A stretch of 64,000 nucleotides of DNA from Gammaproteobacteria bacterium (GTDB lineage: Bacteria; Pseudomonadota; Gammaproteobacteria; Pseudomonadales; Azotimanducaceae): contig JAPOVK010000010.1 of the NCBI GenBank assembly GCA_026708185.1, positions 1 to 64,000 of the forward strand. The letters are read 5' to 3'. Below are positions 25,402-34,049 of this stretch, piece after piece. The notes under the pieces are model-generated. The model searched no databases and was not told the DNA's origin. It saw only the letters and a program-made list of their open reading frames with translations. Both the position numbers and the translations under genes were made by a program. Each line of letters opens with the position of its first letter. Position 1 is the stretch's first letter.

Positions 25402-26079
25402 ATGCGAGTGCTGGTGGTCGACGACAACCGCGACATTTGCCGGAACATCGGCGACTACCTCGAGTTGTTCGGTCATGTCCTCGACTTCGCCTTCAACGGC
25501 CCGCAAGCGCTGCGTCTCGCGCTCGGTGGCGAGTACGACGTCATCGTCCTCGACTTGATGCTGCCCGGCATGGACGGGCTGGACGTTTGCCGCGAGCTGC
25601 GCGCGGGGGCGAAGTCCGAAGTGCCGGTTCTGATGCTGACGGCCCGCGACACGCTGCCCGACAAGCTGGATGGCTTTCGAGCAGGCACCGACGACTACCT
25701 CGTCAAGCCTTTTGCAATGCAGGAGTTGCTGGCCCGGCTTCGTGCCCTGCATGACCGTCACAAGGGGCACCGCGCGCGGCGGCTCGTCGTCGGGGATCTG
25801 ATTCTCGACAAGGGTACCCGGGAGGTCTCGCGGGGCGGTCGGCGCGTAGCGCTGAACCCGGTGGGATTCAGGATTCTGGAGAAGATGATGGAAGCCTTCC
25901 CGACAGTCGTGACGCGTGCCGAACTGGAGACGCTCCTGTGGGGCGACGAGTGTCCGGCAAGCGACGCGTTGCGGTCGCACGTGTACCAGCTTCGCAGGAT
26001 CCTGGAAACGCCCTGCCGGGTGCGGGTGCTGCAAACGGTGCATGGCGTCGGATATCGGTTGGCGAGTCCCGATGATTGA
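25402..26079 (+). CDS. OmpR-family response regulator
   Basis: 225 residues from the ATG at 25402, which has GGAGGA at 25392-25397; an ATG at 25375 in frame would add nine residues. Receiver domain with Asp8/Asp9, phospho-acceptor Asp51 (VIVLDLMLPGMDG), Thr80 and Lys102 (YLVKPFA). C-terminal winged helix (RRVALNPVGFRILEKMMEAF, SHVYQLRRILE, VHGVGYRLA). It should bind promoters, possibly that of the upstream receptor, and its stop overlaps the kinase start. Confidence 0.92.
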   Translation: MRVLVVDDNRDICRNIGDYLELFGHVLDFAFNGPQALRLALGGEYDVIVLDLMLPGMDGLDVCRELRAGAKSEVPVLMLTARDTLPDKLDGFRAGTDDYLVKPFAMQELLARLRALHDRHKGHRARRLVVGDLILDKGTREVSRGGRRVALNPVGFRILEKMMEAFPTVVTRAELETLLWGDECPASDALRSHVYQLRRILETPCRVRVLQTVHGVGYRLASPDD

Positions 26080-27397
26080 CCTTCGCGGGAGCCTGCGAAC
26101 GCGTATCGCGTTCGCTTTCGCGGTGTCGTCGCTGGTGCTTAGCACGGCCTGGAGCCTGGCGGCGTTCAGCGCGCTTCGGCTCGCGGAAGACCGAGTGCTG
26201 GAACGGCAGCTCGCGTTGATCGCCGAGGACCATCGACGGCGAGCTTTCGAAGCGGCCAGCGGGGCGGCACGGCCAGACTCCCTGGCGAACCTGCCGCAGT
26301 TGGAACTCGGCGGCCCCGCGGGGCCCTTCGTCACGAGCTACCGGGACGCCCGGGAACTACCGCCGGATCTTGTGCCATGGGCCCTCGCATCGCCGGCAGT
26401 CGGGTTGTACGAATTCACCGAGGAGGAACTCCACGTCGCGGTACTGGACGCGGACGTTCCCGGTGCGGCCCGGTTCCTGGTGTTCGACGTGGCGGGCATC
26501 GAGGCGCCATCCTCGGAGGATTTGGTGTGGTATGCGGGACTTGCCGCACTGGCGCTGCTGATCGGGCTTGGCGCGATGGCGATCGGACTCCTGATCGGCC
26601 GGCTCAGCGTGGAGCCAATGGTGCGCCTGGCGGGGATCGTGGCGGAACTCGATCCCGAGCGCGTCGGCGAGTCGGATCGAGAGCGGATCGCAGCGCATCG
26701 CTTCGGCCGGAACGAAGCCGGCCTGCTGGCCAACGCAATCGAGAAGATAGTGACCCGGATCTGCGCGTTCATCGAACGCGAGCGGAGCTTCACAGCCGCG
26801 GCGAGCCATGAATTGAGAACGCCCCTAACGGTGATTGGCGGTGCCCTCGAGTTGCTGGAGCGAGAGGAACAATCGGAACGGGTGCGGAGCGTTCTCGAGC
26901 GGATTCGAGGCGCCAATGCGGACATGCGCTCTACCATCGGGATGTTCCTGTCCCTGGCCCGCGAGTCCAATGATCGGCTGGTGGCAGACGAGGAAATCCG
27001 GGTCCGGGCGGTGGTTGAGAAGGCGGTCGAGGATTGCGAACCTCGTCTGCGTTCAAAGGATGGTCTGGCCGACATCCGGGCAGACGCCGACCCGGTGTTC
27101 CAGGGTCACGCGCTGGCATTCGCGACCGTGGTCGGCAACCTCATCCGCAACGCCGTTGAGCACGGACCGCAGAACGAGCAGCCGATGATCGTGATCCGCC
27201 TCGCAGCCTACGAAATGACGGTCTGCAACCGAAGTGAGGATGTTGCCGCGAACTCGCCATCGGCCAGTCCGGCGAGAGGCCTTGGCCTGGAGATTGTGCA
27301 CCGGCTCTGCGAACACAACGGGTGGTCGTTCGATCTGAAAGACTACGACGGAGAAATGAGGGCGCGCGTTTCGTGGGTTCAGCAACGGAGCCAGTGA
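26072..27397 (+). CDS. Sensor histidine kinase with unusual ATP-binding domain
   Basis: 441 residues: TM1 about 12-35, a periplasmic sensor of about 115 residues, TM2 about 153-176, HAMP, then DHp with His246 (ASHELRTPLTVIGGA) and an HATPase domain with the N box (NLIRNAVEHG, Asn360) and a Gly-rich ARGLGLEIVHRL. The usual DxGxG motif is absent: where it should be the protein reads VCNRSEDVAANSPSASP. Such G1-less kinases exist, but ATP binding must differ. The ATG at 26072 overlaps the regulator gene by 8 bases. Confidence 0.88.
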   Translation: MIDLRGSLRTRIAFAFAVSSLVLSTAWSLAAFSALRLAEDRVLERQLALIAEDHRRRAFEAASGAARPDSLANLPQLELGGPAGPFVTSYRDARELPPDLVPWALASPAVGLYEFTEEELHVAVLDADVPGAARFLVFDVAGIEAPSSEDLVWYAGLAALALLIGLGAMAIGLLIGRLSVEPMVRLAGIVAELDPERVGESDRERIAAHRFGRNEAGLLANAIEKIVTRICAFIERERSFTAAASHELRTPLTVIGGALELLEREEQSERVRSVLERIRGANADMRSTIGMFLSLARESNDRLVADEEIRVRAVVEKAVEDCEPRLRSKDGLADIRADADPVFQGHALAFATVVGNLIRNAVEHGPQNEQPMIVIRLAAYEMTVCNRSEDVAANSPSASPARGLGLEIVHRLCEHNGWSFDLKDYDGEMRARVSWVQQRSQ

Positions 27398-27605
27398 CGG
27401 CGGCTCGGATTCGGGCACGACTGTGGCCGACGACCAGGCTGGCGACACAAAACGAGAGCTGCGTATTGCGCTTGGGCGGTTGGCGCTCTGCCAGACGGTT
27501 CGCGCACAATGCTGCCGCTGCACGCACGTTCGTCCACCAGTTTCATCAGCACGATTGTGACTGCCAGCCGACGACAACCCGCGATGTCGCGTCGGACCCG
27601 TGGCC

Positions 27606-28612
27606 CTACGCCGCTCCCCCGGGCGCCATGGCCTTGATGATTCGCGCGGCATCGGTGACGTAGTCCTCGTCTGGGATCGACACCGGAAACACCATCGACG
27701 AGTCCATTCCGGCCCCGGCGTACGCCGCGAGGCGTTCACGGATCTCCGCCGCGTCGCCGACGAGCGTGCGCTCGCGGATCAACGCTTGCGGAATGGCTTC
27801 AAGGGCTCGATCCCGTTCCCTGGCGCGCCACAGCTCCTGCACCTCGGCGCAGGCCTCTGCGAAGCCTTCGCGGGCGAACATGCGCTCGTAGACCGGCGCC
27901 ATCACGTACGTGAGCAGTTCACGCTGGTAGCGGTGGCGGACGCGCTCGTAGTCGTCGGTCACGGTGGCCCGGAAGAAAACCATCAGCTCGAATCCGTCGA
28001 GGTCGCGCCCGACACGGGCCGCTCCCGCTGCGATGCGGTCCTTGGCGTGGGCGACGTCAGCGACCGTTACGAAGTTCAGGATCGCGCCGTCGGCTATCTC
28101 CCCGGCCAGCTCCAGCATGCGATCATTGAGCGCCCTAGATAGATGGGCGGGGGCGACTCCGGGGGTGCCAGGAGTTGTGCTCGCCGAAAGCGCCAGCGGC
28201 CGGATTCCGTGGTGACCCGCTCGCCAGCCAACAGGCGCCGGGTCAAATCGACGCACTCCCGGGTCAGCGTCAAGGGCGAGTCGCCCCACGGCGTCGCGTG
28301 CCAGTCCTCGACGATGATCGGCGTACTGGTGCCGAGCCCCAAGGTGAAACCGCCCGGAGCGATCTGGCCGATGGAGGCCGCGGACATGGCCAGCAGCATC
28401 GGGTTGCGGGTCTGCACCGGCACGATGGCCGTCCCCACCCGGCCCGTCGCGAGTCGAGCGGCGACCGCCGATGCAGTGGTCACCGCGTCCGCGCCCGTCG
28501 TCTCCGCCACCCAGAATCCGCCCCAGCCACAGCTCGCCGCCAGGAGCGCCAGGTCGATGTTCTCGCGGACCGTCCGGCCGGGCGATGCGAGATCCAGTTG
28601 CGTATCGCTCAT
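27606..28612 (-). pseudogene. LLM-class flavin oxidoreductase gene with a one-base frameshift
   Basis: The N-terminal 160 or so residues (ENIDLALLAASCGWGGFWVA, PGGFTLGLGTSTPIIVEDWH) and the C-terminal part (LNDRMLELAGEIADGAILNF to IIKAMAPGGAA) are in different frames. The break is in a CCC run at 28133-28135 (GGG on the coding strand); one extra base would join PPPIYLG to ALNDRMLELAGE and give a normal enzyme of about 335 residues. Both halves are well conserved, so this is a recent mutation or an assembly error. Its ATG overlaps the stop of the phytanoyl-CoA dioxygenase gene. Confidence 0.8.
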
Positions 28613-29466
28613 CCTCGACTCCCTTCGCTGAGCCTGTATCGGTAGAAGCGCTTGGTGGGTCCGAACAGGTAGTCGACCGGTTCGTCCACGTACGCTGCAT
28701 TGGTGTCCACGCCGTGCCCCTCGAGTGCGCTTTCGCAGCCGCGGCCGAAACGGAGCGTTCGGCCCGATCTCTCGTCATCTCGCGGTCCGGACAGAATCAG
28801 CGCGATCATGTGCCGCGGGCGCGCCGATCTGTTCGGTACGCCGCGATGCCACAACCGGACGTCGCGGACCAGCACATCGCCCGGAACCGCTTGCGGATTC
28901 TCGGGGGCACGCGTGGGGCGGCGTTCGGCTTCCATGTCCGGAGGGACGCCCTGATGCTCGCCGTGGACCGGAACCCGGTGGCTACCCGGCCACAGCTCGA
29001 TGGCGCCGTTGCCGTCGTCCATGCCGCCGGGCGGGATGTTGACGACGACCGCCGACGTCGGCGCCGCCGGTTCGCCGGGCGCCGTGTCATGTCGACCGTC
29101 CATATGCAGGCGCTGGCGGACGCTGCCTGGGCAGTTCGTGTTGCCGTTGTAGAACGTCAGCTGCGGACGACCGCCGAAGAGCGCCCGCGCGAGGGCGTTC
29201 ACATAGCCATTCATCGCGACCTCCGCGAACACGTAATCGACAAACGGCGGCGGCCCCTGCTGCAGGTGGCCACGCTCGCGTGGATTGCCGCCGATTGTCG
29301 CGCAGAAGCGCAGCAGGTCCACGGTGTCGCGGTCCATCCGCCGCCGCAGCGCCGCAAGCGGGGCCGCCGGTATGGCACCCTCGAGAATCACGCAACCGTC
29401 TTCGGCGACGGCTTGCGCGGCCCGATCGGCCGCGTCCGGTTCAAGGCGCTGGATGGTCGCCGTCAC
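28609..29466 (-). CDS. Phytanoyl-CoA dioxygenase (PhyH) family protein
   Basis: Fe(II)/2-oxoglutarate-dependent oxygenase of 285 residues. The iron ligands are visible as LHMDGRHD (His-x-Asp) and LWHRGVPNRS (distal His), with Arg for 2-oxoglutarate in SARPRH. GTG at 29466 is chosen because it overlaps the upstream stop as GTGA and removes an unrelated extension. It lies between Gfo/Idh and LLM genes in a three-gene operon with overlapping ends. Substrate unknown; hydroxylation of a small organic or acyl compound is expected. Confidence 0.87.
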   Translation of the reverse strand: MTATIQRLEPDAADRAAQAVAEDGCVILEGAIPAAPLAALRRRMDRDTVDLLRFCATIGGNPRERGHLQQGPPPFVDYVFAEVAMNGYVNALARALFGGRPQLTFYNGNTNCPGSVRQRLHMDGRHDTAPGEPAAPTSAVVVNIPPGGMDDGNGAIELWPGSHRVPVHGEHQGVPPDMEAERRPTRAPENPQAVPGDVLVRDVRLWHRGVPNRSARPRHMIALILSGPRDDERSGRTLRFGRGCESALEGHGVDTNAAYVDEPVDYLFGPTKRFYRYRLSEGSRG

Positions 29467-30443
29467 GAGAATGCGACGCTTTTCCCGGATTCGGCGGCCT
29501 CGTACGCCGCCGCCATGAGTTCGGTCAGGTCCACGGCGTCCTCGATCGTGAACTCGATCGGCGCACCCGAGACGCAGCCCGCGATCCACTGGTCGACGGG
29601 CTTGGCGTGCGCCGCGGGAAGACTGGCCGGCTGCTGCCACTTGGTGCCGTAGAGGTGCTTGGAGCGCACCTGCACATCACTTGGCGAAAGCATGCGGTAG
29701 CCGCCCTCGGTCCCGTCGATCTCCAATGTATAGGCACCGCCGAAGCTTGTGAAAGATGTCTCGTTGACGGCGATGGCACCACTCGCGAACTCGATGACCG
29801 ACACCGTGTTGTCGTCCACGGCGCGACCCGTCACGGTGTTGAATACCGACACGATCCGCGCCGGCTTGCCGAGCAGCCAACGGCAGAGGTACATGCCGTG
29901 CGCGCCCAAGTCCATCATCGCGCCGCCGCCGGTGGTCGCCGGATCGTAGAAGTGTGCAGGCAGCCAGTCCCGGACCGCACCGTCGTGGGCGATGCGGATG
30001 CGCACCGCCGTGATGTCGCCGAACAAGCCCTGCTCCGCGGCCTGCTTGGCATACAGCGCGGCCGGGATCGTCCGGCGCGGAAACGAGATGCAGAACTGAA
30101 CGCCGGCGTCTTCAACCGCGCGGGCGATCCGGCGCGCGTCTGCCATGCCGGTCGCCAGCACCTTCTCGGTGAAGATGTGCTTGCCCGCGTTAGCCGCTGC
30201 GACCATCACGTCGGGATGCATGCTCGTCGGCGTCGTCACGCTGACGGCGTCCACGTCGTCGCGCTGTAGCACCCGGTGCAGGTCGGGTTCGAACGGCACG
30301 GCGAGCTCCGCCGCCCACGCGGCGCCGCGTTCCGCATCCTCGTCCCAGACGACGCTGATGTCGGCGTCGGGGTGCTCGCGGATTTCGCGGACGTACTGGT
30401 CCGCGTGGACGTGCCATCGGCTCATCGCGGCAGCGCGCAGCAT
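29463..30443 (-). CDS. Gfo/Idh/MocA-family oxidoreductase
   Basis: NAD(P)-dependent sugar or polyol dehydrogenase family, 326 residues. It starts MLRAAAMSRWHVHADQYVRE, where the usual GxGxxG of the Rossmann fold is replaced by the SxWHxHA form seen in a branch of this family. FTEKVLA carries the catalytic Lys (EK), and GGGAMMDLGAHGMYLCRWLL is the conserved central motif. AGGAG lies just before the ATG at 30443. It is the first gene of the operon with the dioxygenase and LLM genes and is divergent from the epimerase. Confidence 0.88.
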   Translation of the reverse strand: MLRAAAMSRWHVHADQYVREIREHPDADISVVWDEDAERGAAWAAELAVPFEPDLHRVLQRDDVDAVSVTTPTSMHPDVMVAAANAGKHIFTEKVLATGMADARRIARAVEDAGVQFCISFPRRTIPAALYAKQAAEQGLFGDITAVRIRIAHDGAVRDWLPAHFYDPATTGGGAMMDLGAHGMYLCRWLLGKPARIVSVFNTVTGRAVDDNTVSVIEFASGAIAVNETSFTSFGGAYTLEIDGTEGGYRMLSPSDVQVRSKHLYGTKWQQPASLPAAHAKPVDQWIAGCVSGAPIEFTIEDAVDLTELMAAAYEAAESGKSVAFS

Positions 30444-30507
30444 GGACACTCCTGTGCTTGCAATTGACGAATCACTTAGTATGGACGCAATCCAACGGGG
30501 GAACGCA

Positions 30508-31257
30508 ATGGCCGTTGCCAAGTCGGTCCTGGTGACCGGGTCCGCGGGCGGTGTCGGTACCGCGGTGTGCGCCGCTCTCGCCCACGCCGGCCATCGGGTC
30601 ACCGGCTTCGACCGGCGACCGAGCCCTGGCGTAGACACCGCAATCATAGGCGACCTCATGGATCGCGCGGCGATCCTGGATGCGTCGACCGGCCAGGATG
30701 CCGTCATCCACCTCGCCGCGACACCCGACGAAGCCGACTTCATCGACGATCTGATCGAGCCGAACGTGCGCGGCCTCTACCACGTCTGCGATGCCGCCCG
30801 GCGTGCGGGCGTAGCGCGCCTCGTGCTCACGAGTTCCGTGCAAGTGGTCACCGGGCATCGCTGGAACCGACCCGTCACCCTCGACGACGGACCCCGCGTG
30901 GTCAACCACTACGCCCTTACGAAACTTTGGGCCGAGGACATCGGCGAGATGTACGCGCGCGTGTACGGCATCTCGGTGATTGCCGCGCGCCTCGGCTGGC
31001 TGCCGCGTTCGAAACCGCACGCCGAGGAGCTGCTGGCCAGCCCGGTCGGCACCGACGTCTACTTGAGCCATTCCGATGCCGGTCGGTTCTTCACCGCTTG
31101 CGTCGAGACCGATCTCGAGTCCTCGCGCTTCGAAATCCTGTTCGCGACCAGCAAGCCCGCCCGCAAGGCGCGGATCGACCTGTCCCGTACGGCGGCAGTA
31201 CTCGGCTACGAGCCCCAGGACACCTGGCCCGAGGGACAGCCCTTCATCGACCGATGA
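30508..31257 (+). CDS. NAD-dependent epimerase/dehydratase family protein
   Basis: Extended short-chain dehydrogenase of 249 residues. Seen: VLVTGSAGGVGTAVCAAL for NAD binding, VIHLAATPDEAD, LTSSVQVVTG and the active-site NHYALTKLWAED (YxxxK with Tyr and Lys). The start is the ATG after GGGGGAACGCA. It is close in type to uronate dehydrogenases and similar sugar enzymes. Its last codons overlap the start of the sulfhydrylase gene. Confidence 0.85.
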   Translation: MAVAKSVLVTGSAGGVGTAVCAALAHAGHRVTGFDRRPSPGVDTAIIGDLMDRAAILDASTGQDAVIHLAATPDEADFIDDLIEPNVRGLYHVCDAARRAGVARLVLTSSVQVVTGHRWNRPVTLDDGPRVVNHYALTKLWAEDIGEMYARVYGISVIAARLGWLPRSKPHAEELLASPVGTDVYLSHSDAGRFFTACVETDLESSRFEILFATSKPARKARIDLSRTAAVLGYEPQDTWPEGQPFIDR

Positions 31258-32564
31258 CCATGAACGACGAATTCAAGCCCGACCACACCTTCGGTTTCCA
31301 CACGCGCGCCATCCACGCGGGCGCGCGGCCGGAGCCTTCCACGGGCGCGCGCGCCATACCGATCTACCAGACCTCGAGCTACGTCTTCGAGGATCCGGAA
31401 TCCGCCGCGGCGTACTTCAACCTGCAGGAGTACGGCAACACCTACTCGCGCATCATGAACCCGACGGTCGCCTCCCTGGAGGAGCGCCTCTCCAACCTCG
31501 ATGGCGGAATCGGCGCCGTCGCCTTCGCAAGCGGCATGGCCGCGCAGTCCGCAGCGCTCTTCACGCTGTTGACGCCGGGTGACCACATGGTTGCATCCTC
31601 GGCCCTCTACGGCGGCACCGTCACCCAACTCAAGCACCTTTCGCGCAAGCTCGCCGTCGGCCTCACCTTCGTCGACCCGGATAACCTCTCCGCGTGGCGC
31701 AATGCGCTCAACGACAAGACCAAGATCCTCTACGCCGAGACGATCGGCAACCCGGCCGGCAACATCCTCGACATAGAGGCTGTCGCGGCCGTCGCCAAGG
31801 ACGCGGGCATCCCGCTCATGGTGGACAACACGTTCGCAACGCCGTATCTGTGCCGGCCCATCGAGTGGGGCGCGGACATCGTGGTGTACTCGGTGACCAA
31901 GTTCCTCGGCGGCCACGGCACGAGCATCGGGGGCGCCGTGGTGGACTCCGGCGAGTTCGACTGGTCGAACGGCAACTTCCCCATCGTCGCCGACCCGTCG
32001 CCGGCCTACCACGAACTCGAGTTCCACGAGACGTTCGGCGGCTACGGCTACCTGATGAAGCTGCGCGCGGAGACGTTGCGCGACCTCGGCGGGGCGATGA
32101 GTCCGTTCAACGCGTTTCTCTTCCTGCAAGGGCTCGAAACCCTGCCCTTGCGCATGGACCGGCATGTCGGCAACGCGCTGGCCGTCGCCAAGTGGCTCGG
32201 GGCACGCGACGACGTCGCCACCGTGCGGCACCCGGCCCTAAATCCGAAGTACTGCCCTCTCGTGGCCAAGTACCTGCCGAAAGGTGCGGGCGCGGTCTTC
32301 TGTTTCGACCTCGATGGTGGCCGTCAGGCAGGTCAAGATTTCATTCGCGGCACCAGGCTCTTCTCGCACCTCGCCAACGTCGGCGACGCCAAGAGCCTGA
32401 TCATCCACCCGGCGAGCACGACGCATCGGCAACTCAACGACGAGGAGTTGGCCGCCGCCGGCATCGGTCCGGGAACCATCCGCCTGTCGATCGGCATCGA
32501 GGATGTGGACGACCTGATCTGGGACCTCGAACAGGGGTTCGCGCGCATAGGGACGCAAGAGTGA
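31254..32564 (+). CDS. metY: O-acetylhomoserine sulfhydrylase (Cys/Met metabolism PLP enzyme)
   Basis: PLP-dependent enzyme of 436 residues that makes homocysteine or methionine precursors from O-acetylhomoserine. Seen: FHTRAIHAGARPEPSTGARA, PIYQTSSYVFEDPESAAAYF, the PLP lysine in YSVTKFLGGHGTSIGG and HPASTTHRQL near the end. Start at 31254 overlaps the preceding stop (ATGACC). The long central region after the lysine (DWSNGNFPIVADPSP) distinguishes MetY from MetB. It is followed with overlap by a CoA-binding protein. Confidence 0.9.
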   Translation: MTMNDEFKPDHTFGFHTRAIHAGARPEPSTGARAIPIYQTSSYVFEDPESAAAYFNLQEYGNTYSRIMNPTVASLEERLSNLDGGIGAVAFASGMAAQSAALFTLLTPGDHMVASSALYGGTVTQLKHLSRKLAVGLTFVDPDNLSAWRNALNDKTKILYAETIGNPAGNILDIEAVAAVAKDAGIPLMVDNTFATPYLCRPIEWGADIVVYSVTKFLGGHGTSIGGAVVDSGEFDWSNGNFPIVADPSPAYHELEFHETFGGYGYLMKLRAETLRDLGGAMSPFNAFLFLQGLETLPLRMDRHVGNALAVAKWLGARDDVATVRHPALNPKYCPLVAKYLPKGAGAVFCFDLDGGRQAGQDFIRGTRLFSHLANVGDAKSLIIHPASTTHRQLNDEELAAAGIGPGTIRLSIGIEDVDDLIWDLEQGFARIGTQE

Positions 32565-33040
32565 CGGACACGACGCCCTACCAGGATCCCGAGGTCATCC
32601 AACGCCTACTGCACAGTTCGCGAACCGTGGCCATCGTTGGCCTGTCGTCGAACCACCTGCGCGCGAGCAACTTCGTTGGTTTCTACGCCGCCCGGCACGG
32701 CTACAAGGTGTTCCCCGTGAATCCGCGCGAGGAGGAAGTGCTTGGCAACCAGTCGTACCCGAGCCTCTCGGCTGTCCCGGAGCCCGTCGACGTAGTCGAC
32801 GTGTTCCGCGCGCCCGCCGCTGTGCCGGGAATCGCCGAGGAGGCGGTTGCGGTCGGTGCCAAGGCGCTCTGGCTGCAGTTCGGCGTCATCAGCTTCGAAG
32901 GGGCGGACATCGCGGTGAAAGGCGGCCTCGACGTGGTGATGGATCGCTGCTTCAAGATCGAACACGCACGCTACATCGGGCGGATGCACGTGCTGGGGTT
33001 CAACACGGATGTGGTTTCGGCCCGACGTGAGTTCTATTGA
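32561..33040 (+). CDS. CoA-binding domain protein (YccU-like)
   Basis: 159-residue cytoplasmic Rossmann-fold protein of the CoA_binding_2 family. Seen: RTVAIVGLSSNHLRASNFVG, YKVFPVNPREEEVLG, VDVVDVFRAPAAVPGIAEEA, LWLQFGVISFEGADIAV and DRCFKIEHAR. The GTG start overlaps the metY stop. Family members bind CoA; a link to sulfur or methionine metabolism is suggested by the constant neighbour metY but not shown. Confidence 0.87.
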   Translation: MTDTTPYQDPEVIQRLLHSSRTVAIVGLSSNHLRASNFVGFYAARHGYKVFPVNPREEEVLGNQSYPSLSAVPEPVDVVDVFRAPAAVPGIAEEAVAVGAKALWLQFGVISFEGADIAVKGGLDVVMDRCFKIEHARYIGRMHVLGFNTDVVSARREFY

Positions 33041-33052
33041 GGAGGAAATGCC

Positions 33053-34036
33053 ATGAGGATCTGTGCGGGAACAACCCGGGGCGTGTTCACGGTCGCCGAG
33101 GCCGGCGTGGACCGGGTGTTGGAGAGTCGCGGTGTCCGGGAGATGGCCAGGGTCGGTTCGCGTCTGTTCGCCGGCACGGGCGACGGGCTGTTCGCATCGG
33201 ACGACCGAGGCAGCACCTGGACGCCTTCCGGCCTCGAAGGCAAGGAGGTCTGGCAGATCCGGGACAACGGCGAAGGGCTCCTCTACGCGGGGACCGCGCC
33301 GACGGGGCTGTACCGAAGCGACGACCTGGGCACGACCTGGACCGAGCTCGAGTCGCTGGCGCGGCTCGCTCATGACGGCGGCTGGTGCGTACCGCTCAAC
33401 CCGCCGGTGGACGGGCGGGCTCGCGCCCTGGTCGTCGACGGCGACCGGCTCCGCGTGGGGGTCGAGGTGGGCGGCATCGCCATCTCGGACGACGCCGGCG
33501 ACACCTGGTCCGTCGTCCTGCCCGGCGACAACCCGGACCTGCACATGATGTTCGCGCATCCCGGCTCTCCCGATACCTTGTACGCGTCAACCGGTTACGG
33601 TCGCCTCGACGGCGTCGCCGAGATGGTCGAAGGCAATGCCGGCGTGTTCCGATCCGAGGACGCTGGCGAGTCCTGGACCTACGCTTGGCGCGGCATCACG
33701 CCACGCTACTCGCGACCGATGTGCATCGACCACCGCGCACCCCACGGCCTCACGGTGGCGAGCGCGCCGACGGCCTTCTCGCACTACGGCCAAGAGAACG
33801 GCGCCGAGGCGATGCTGTTCCGCTCCGAGAACGGCGGCGAGTCGTGGCGCTCGCTTTGCGACGCCGCCCACTCGCCGAGCGCGGCCAATTTCCACGGGTT
33901 GACCGTGGATCCCGAGAACGCGGGCGGCGTACTGGTCGGCACCGACACGGGGGAAGTCTGGCGCGTCAGCAACGATTCCGTCTGGTCGCTGTGCGGCGAG
34001 GGGATGCCCGCCGTGTTCGCGATCGCCACGGCCTGA
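33053..34036 (+). CDS. BNR/sialidase-type beta-propeller protein
   Basis: 327 residues with repeated Asp-box motifs of the form S-x-D-x-G-x-T-W (SDDRGSTWTP, SDDLGTTWTE, SDDAGDTWSV, SEDAGESWTY, SENGGESWRS). It has no signal peptide, so the propeller is probably cytoplasmic. Catalytic residues of sialidases are not evident. GAGGAGG precedes the ATG, and the gene follows the CoA-binding gene at 12 bases. The function is unknown; similar proteins are usually named exo-alpha-sialidase or photosystem-stability-like by default. Confidence 0.8.
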   Translation: MRICAGTTRGVFTVAEAGVDRVLESRGVREMARVGSRLFAGTGDGLFASDDRGSTWTPSGLEGKEVWQIRDNGEGLLYAGTAPTGLYRSDDLGTTWTELESLARLAHDGGWCVPLNPPVDGRARALVVDGDRLRVGVEVGGIAISDDAGDTWSVVLPGDNPDLHMMFAHPGSPDTLYASTGYGRLDGVAEMVEGNAGVFRSEDAGESWTYAWRGITPRYSRPMCIDHRAPHGLTVASAPTAFSHYGQENGAEAMLFRSENGGESWRSLCDAAHSPSAANFHGLTVDPENAGGVLVGTDTGEVWRVSNDSVWSLCGEGMPAVFAIATA

Positions 34037-34049
34037 GCCGAGCACGCGT

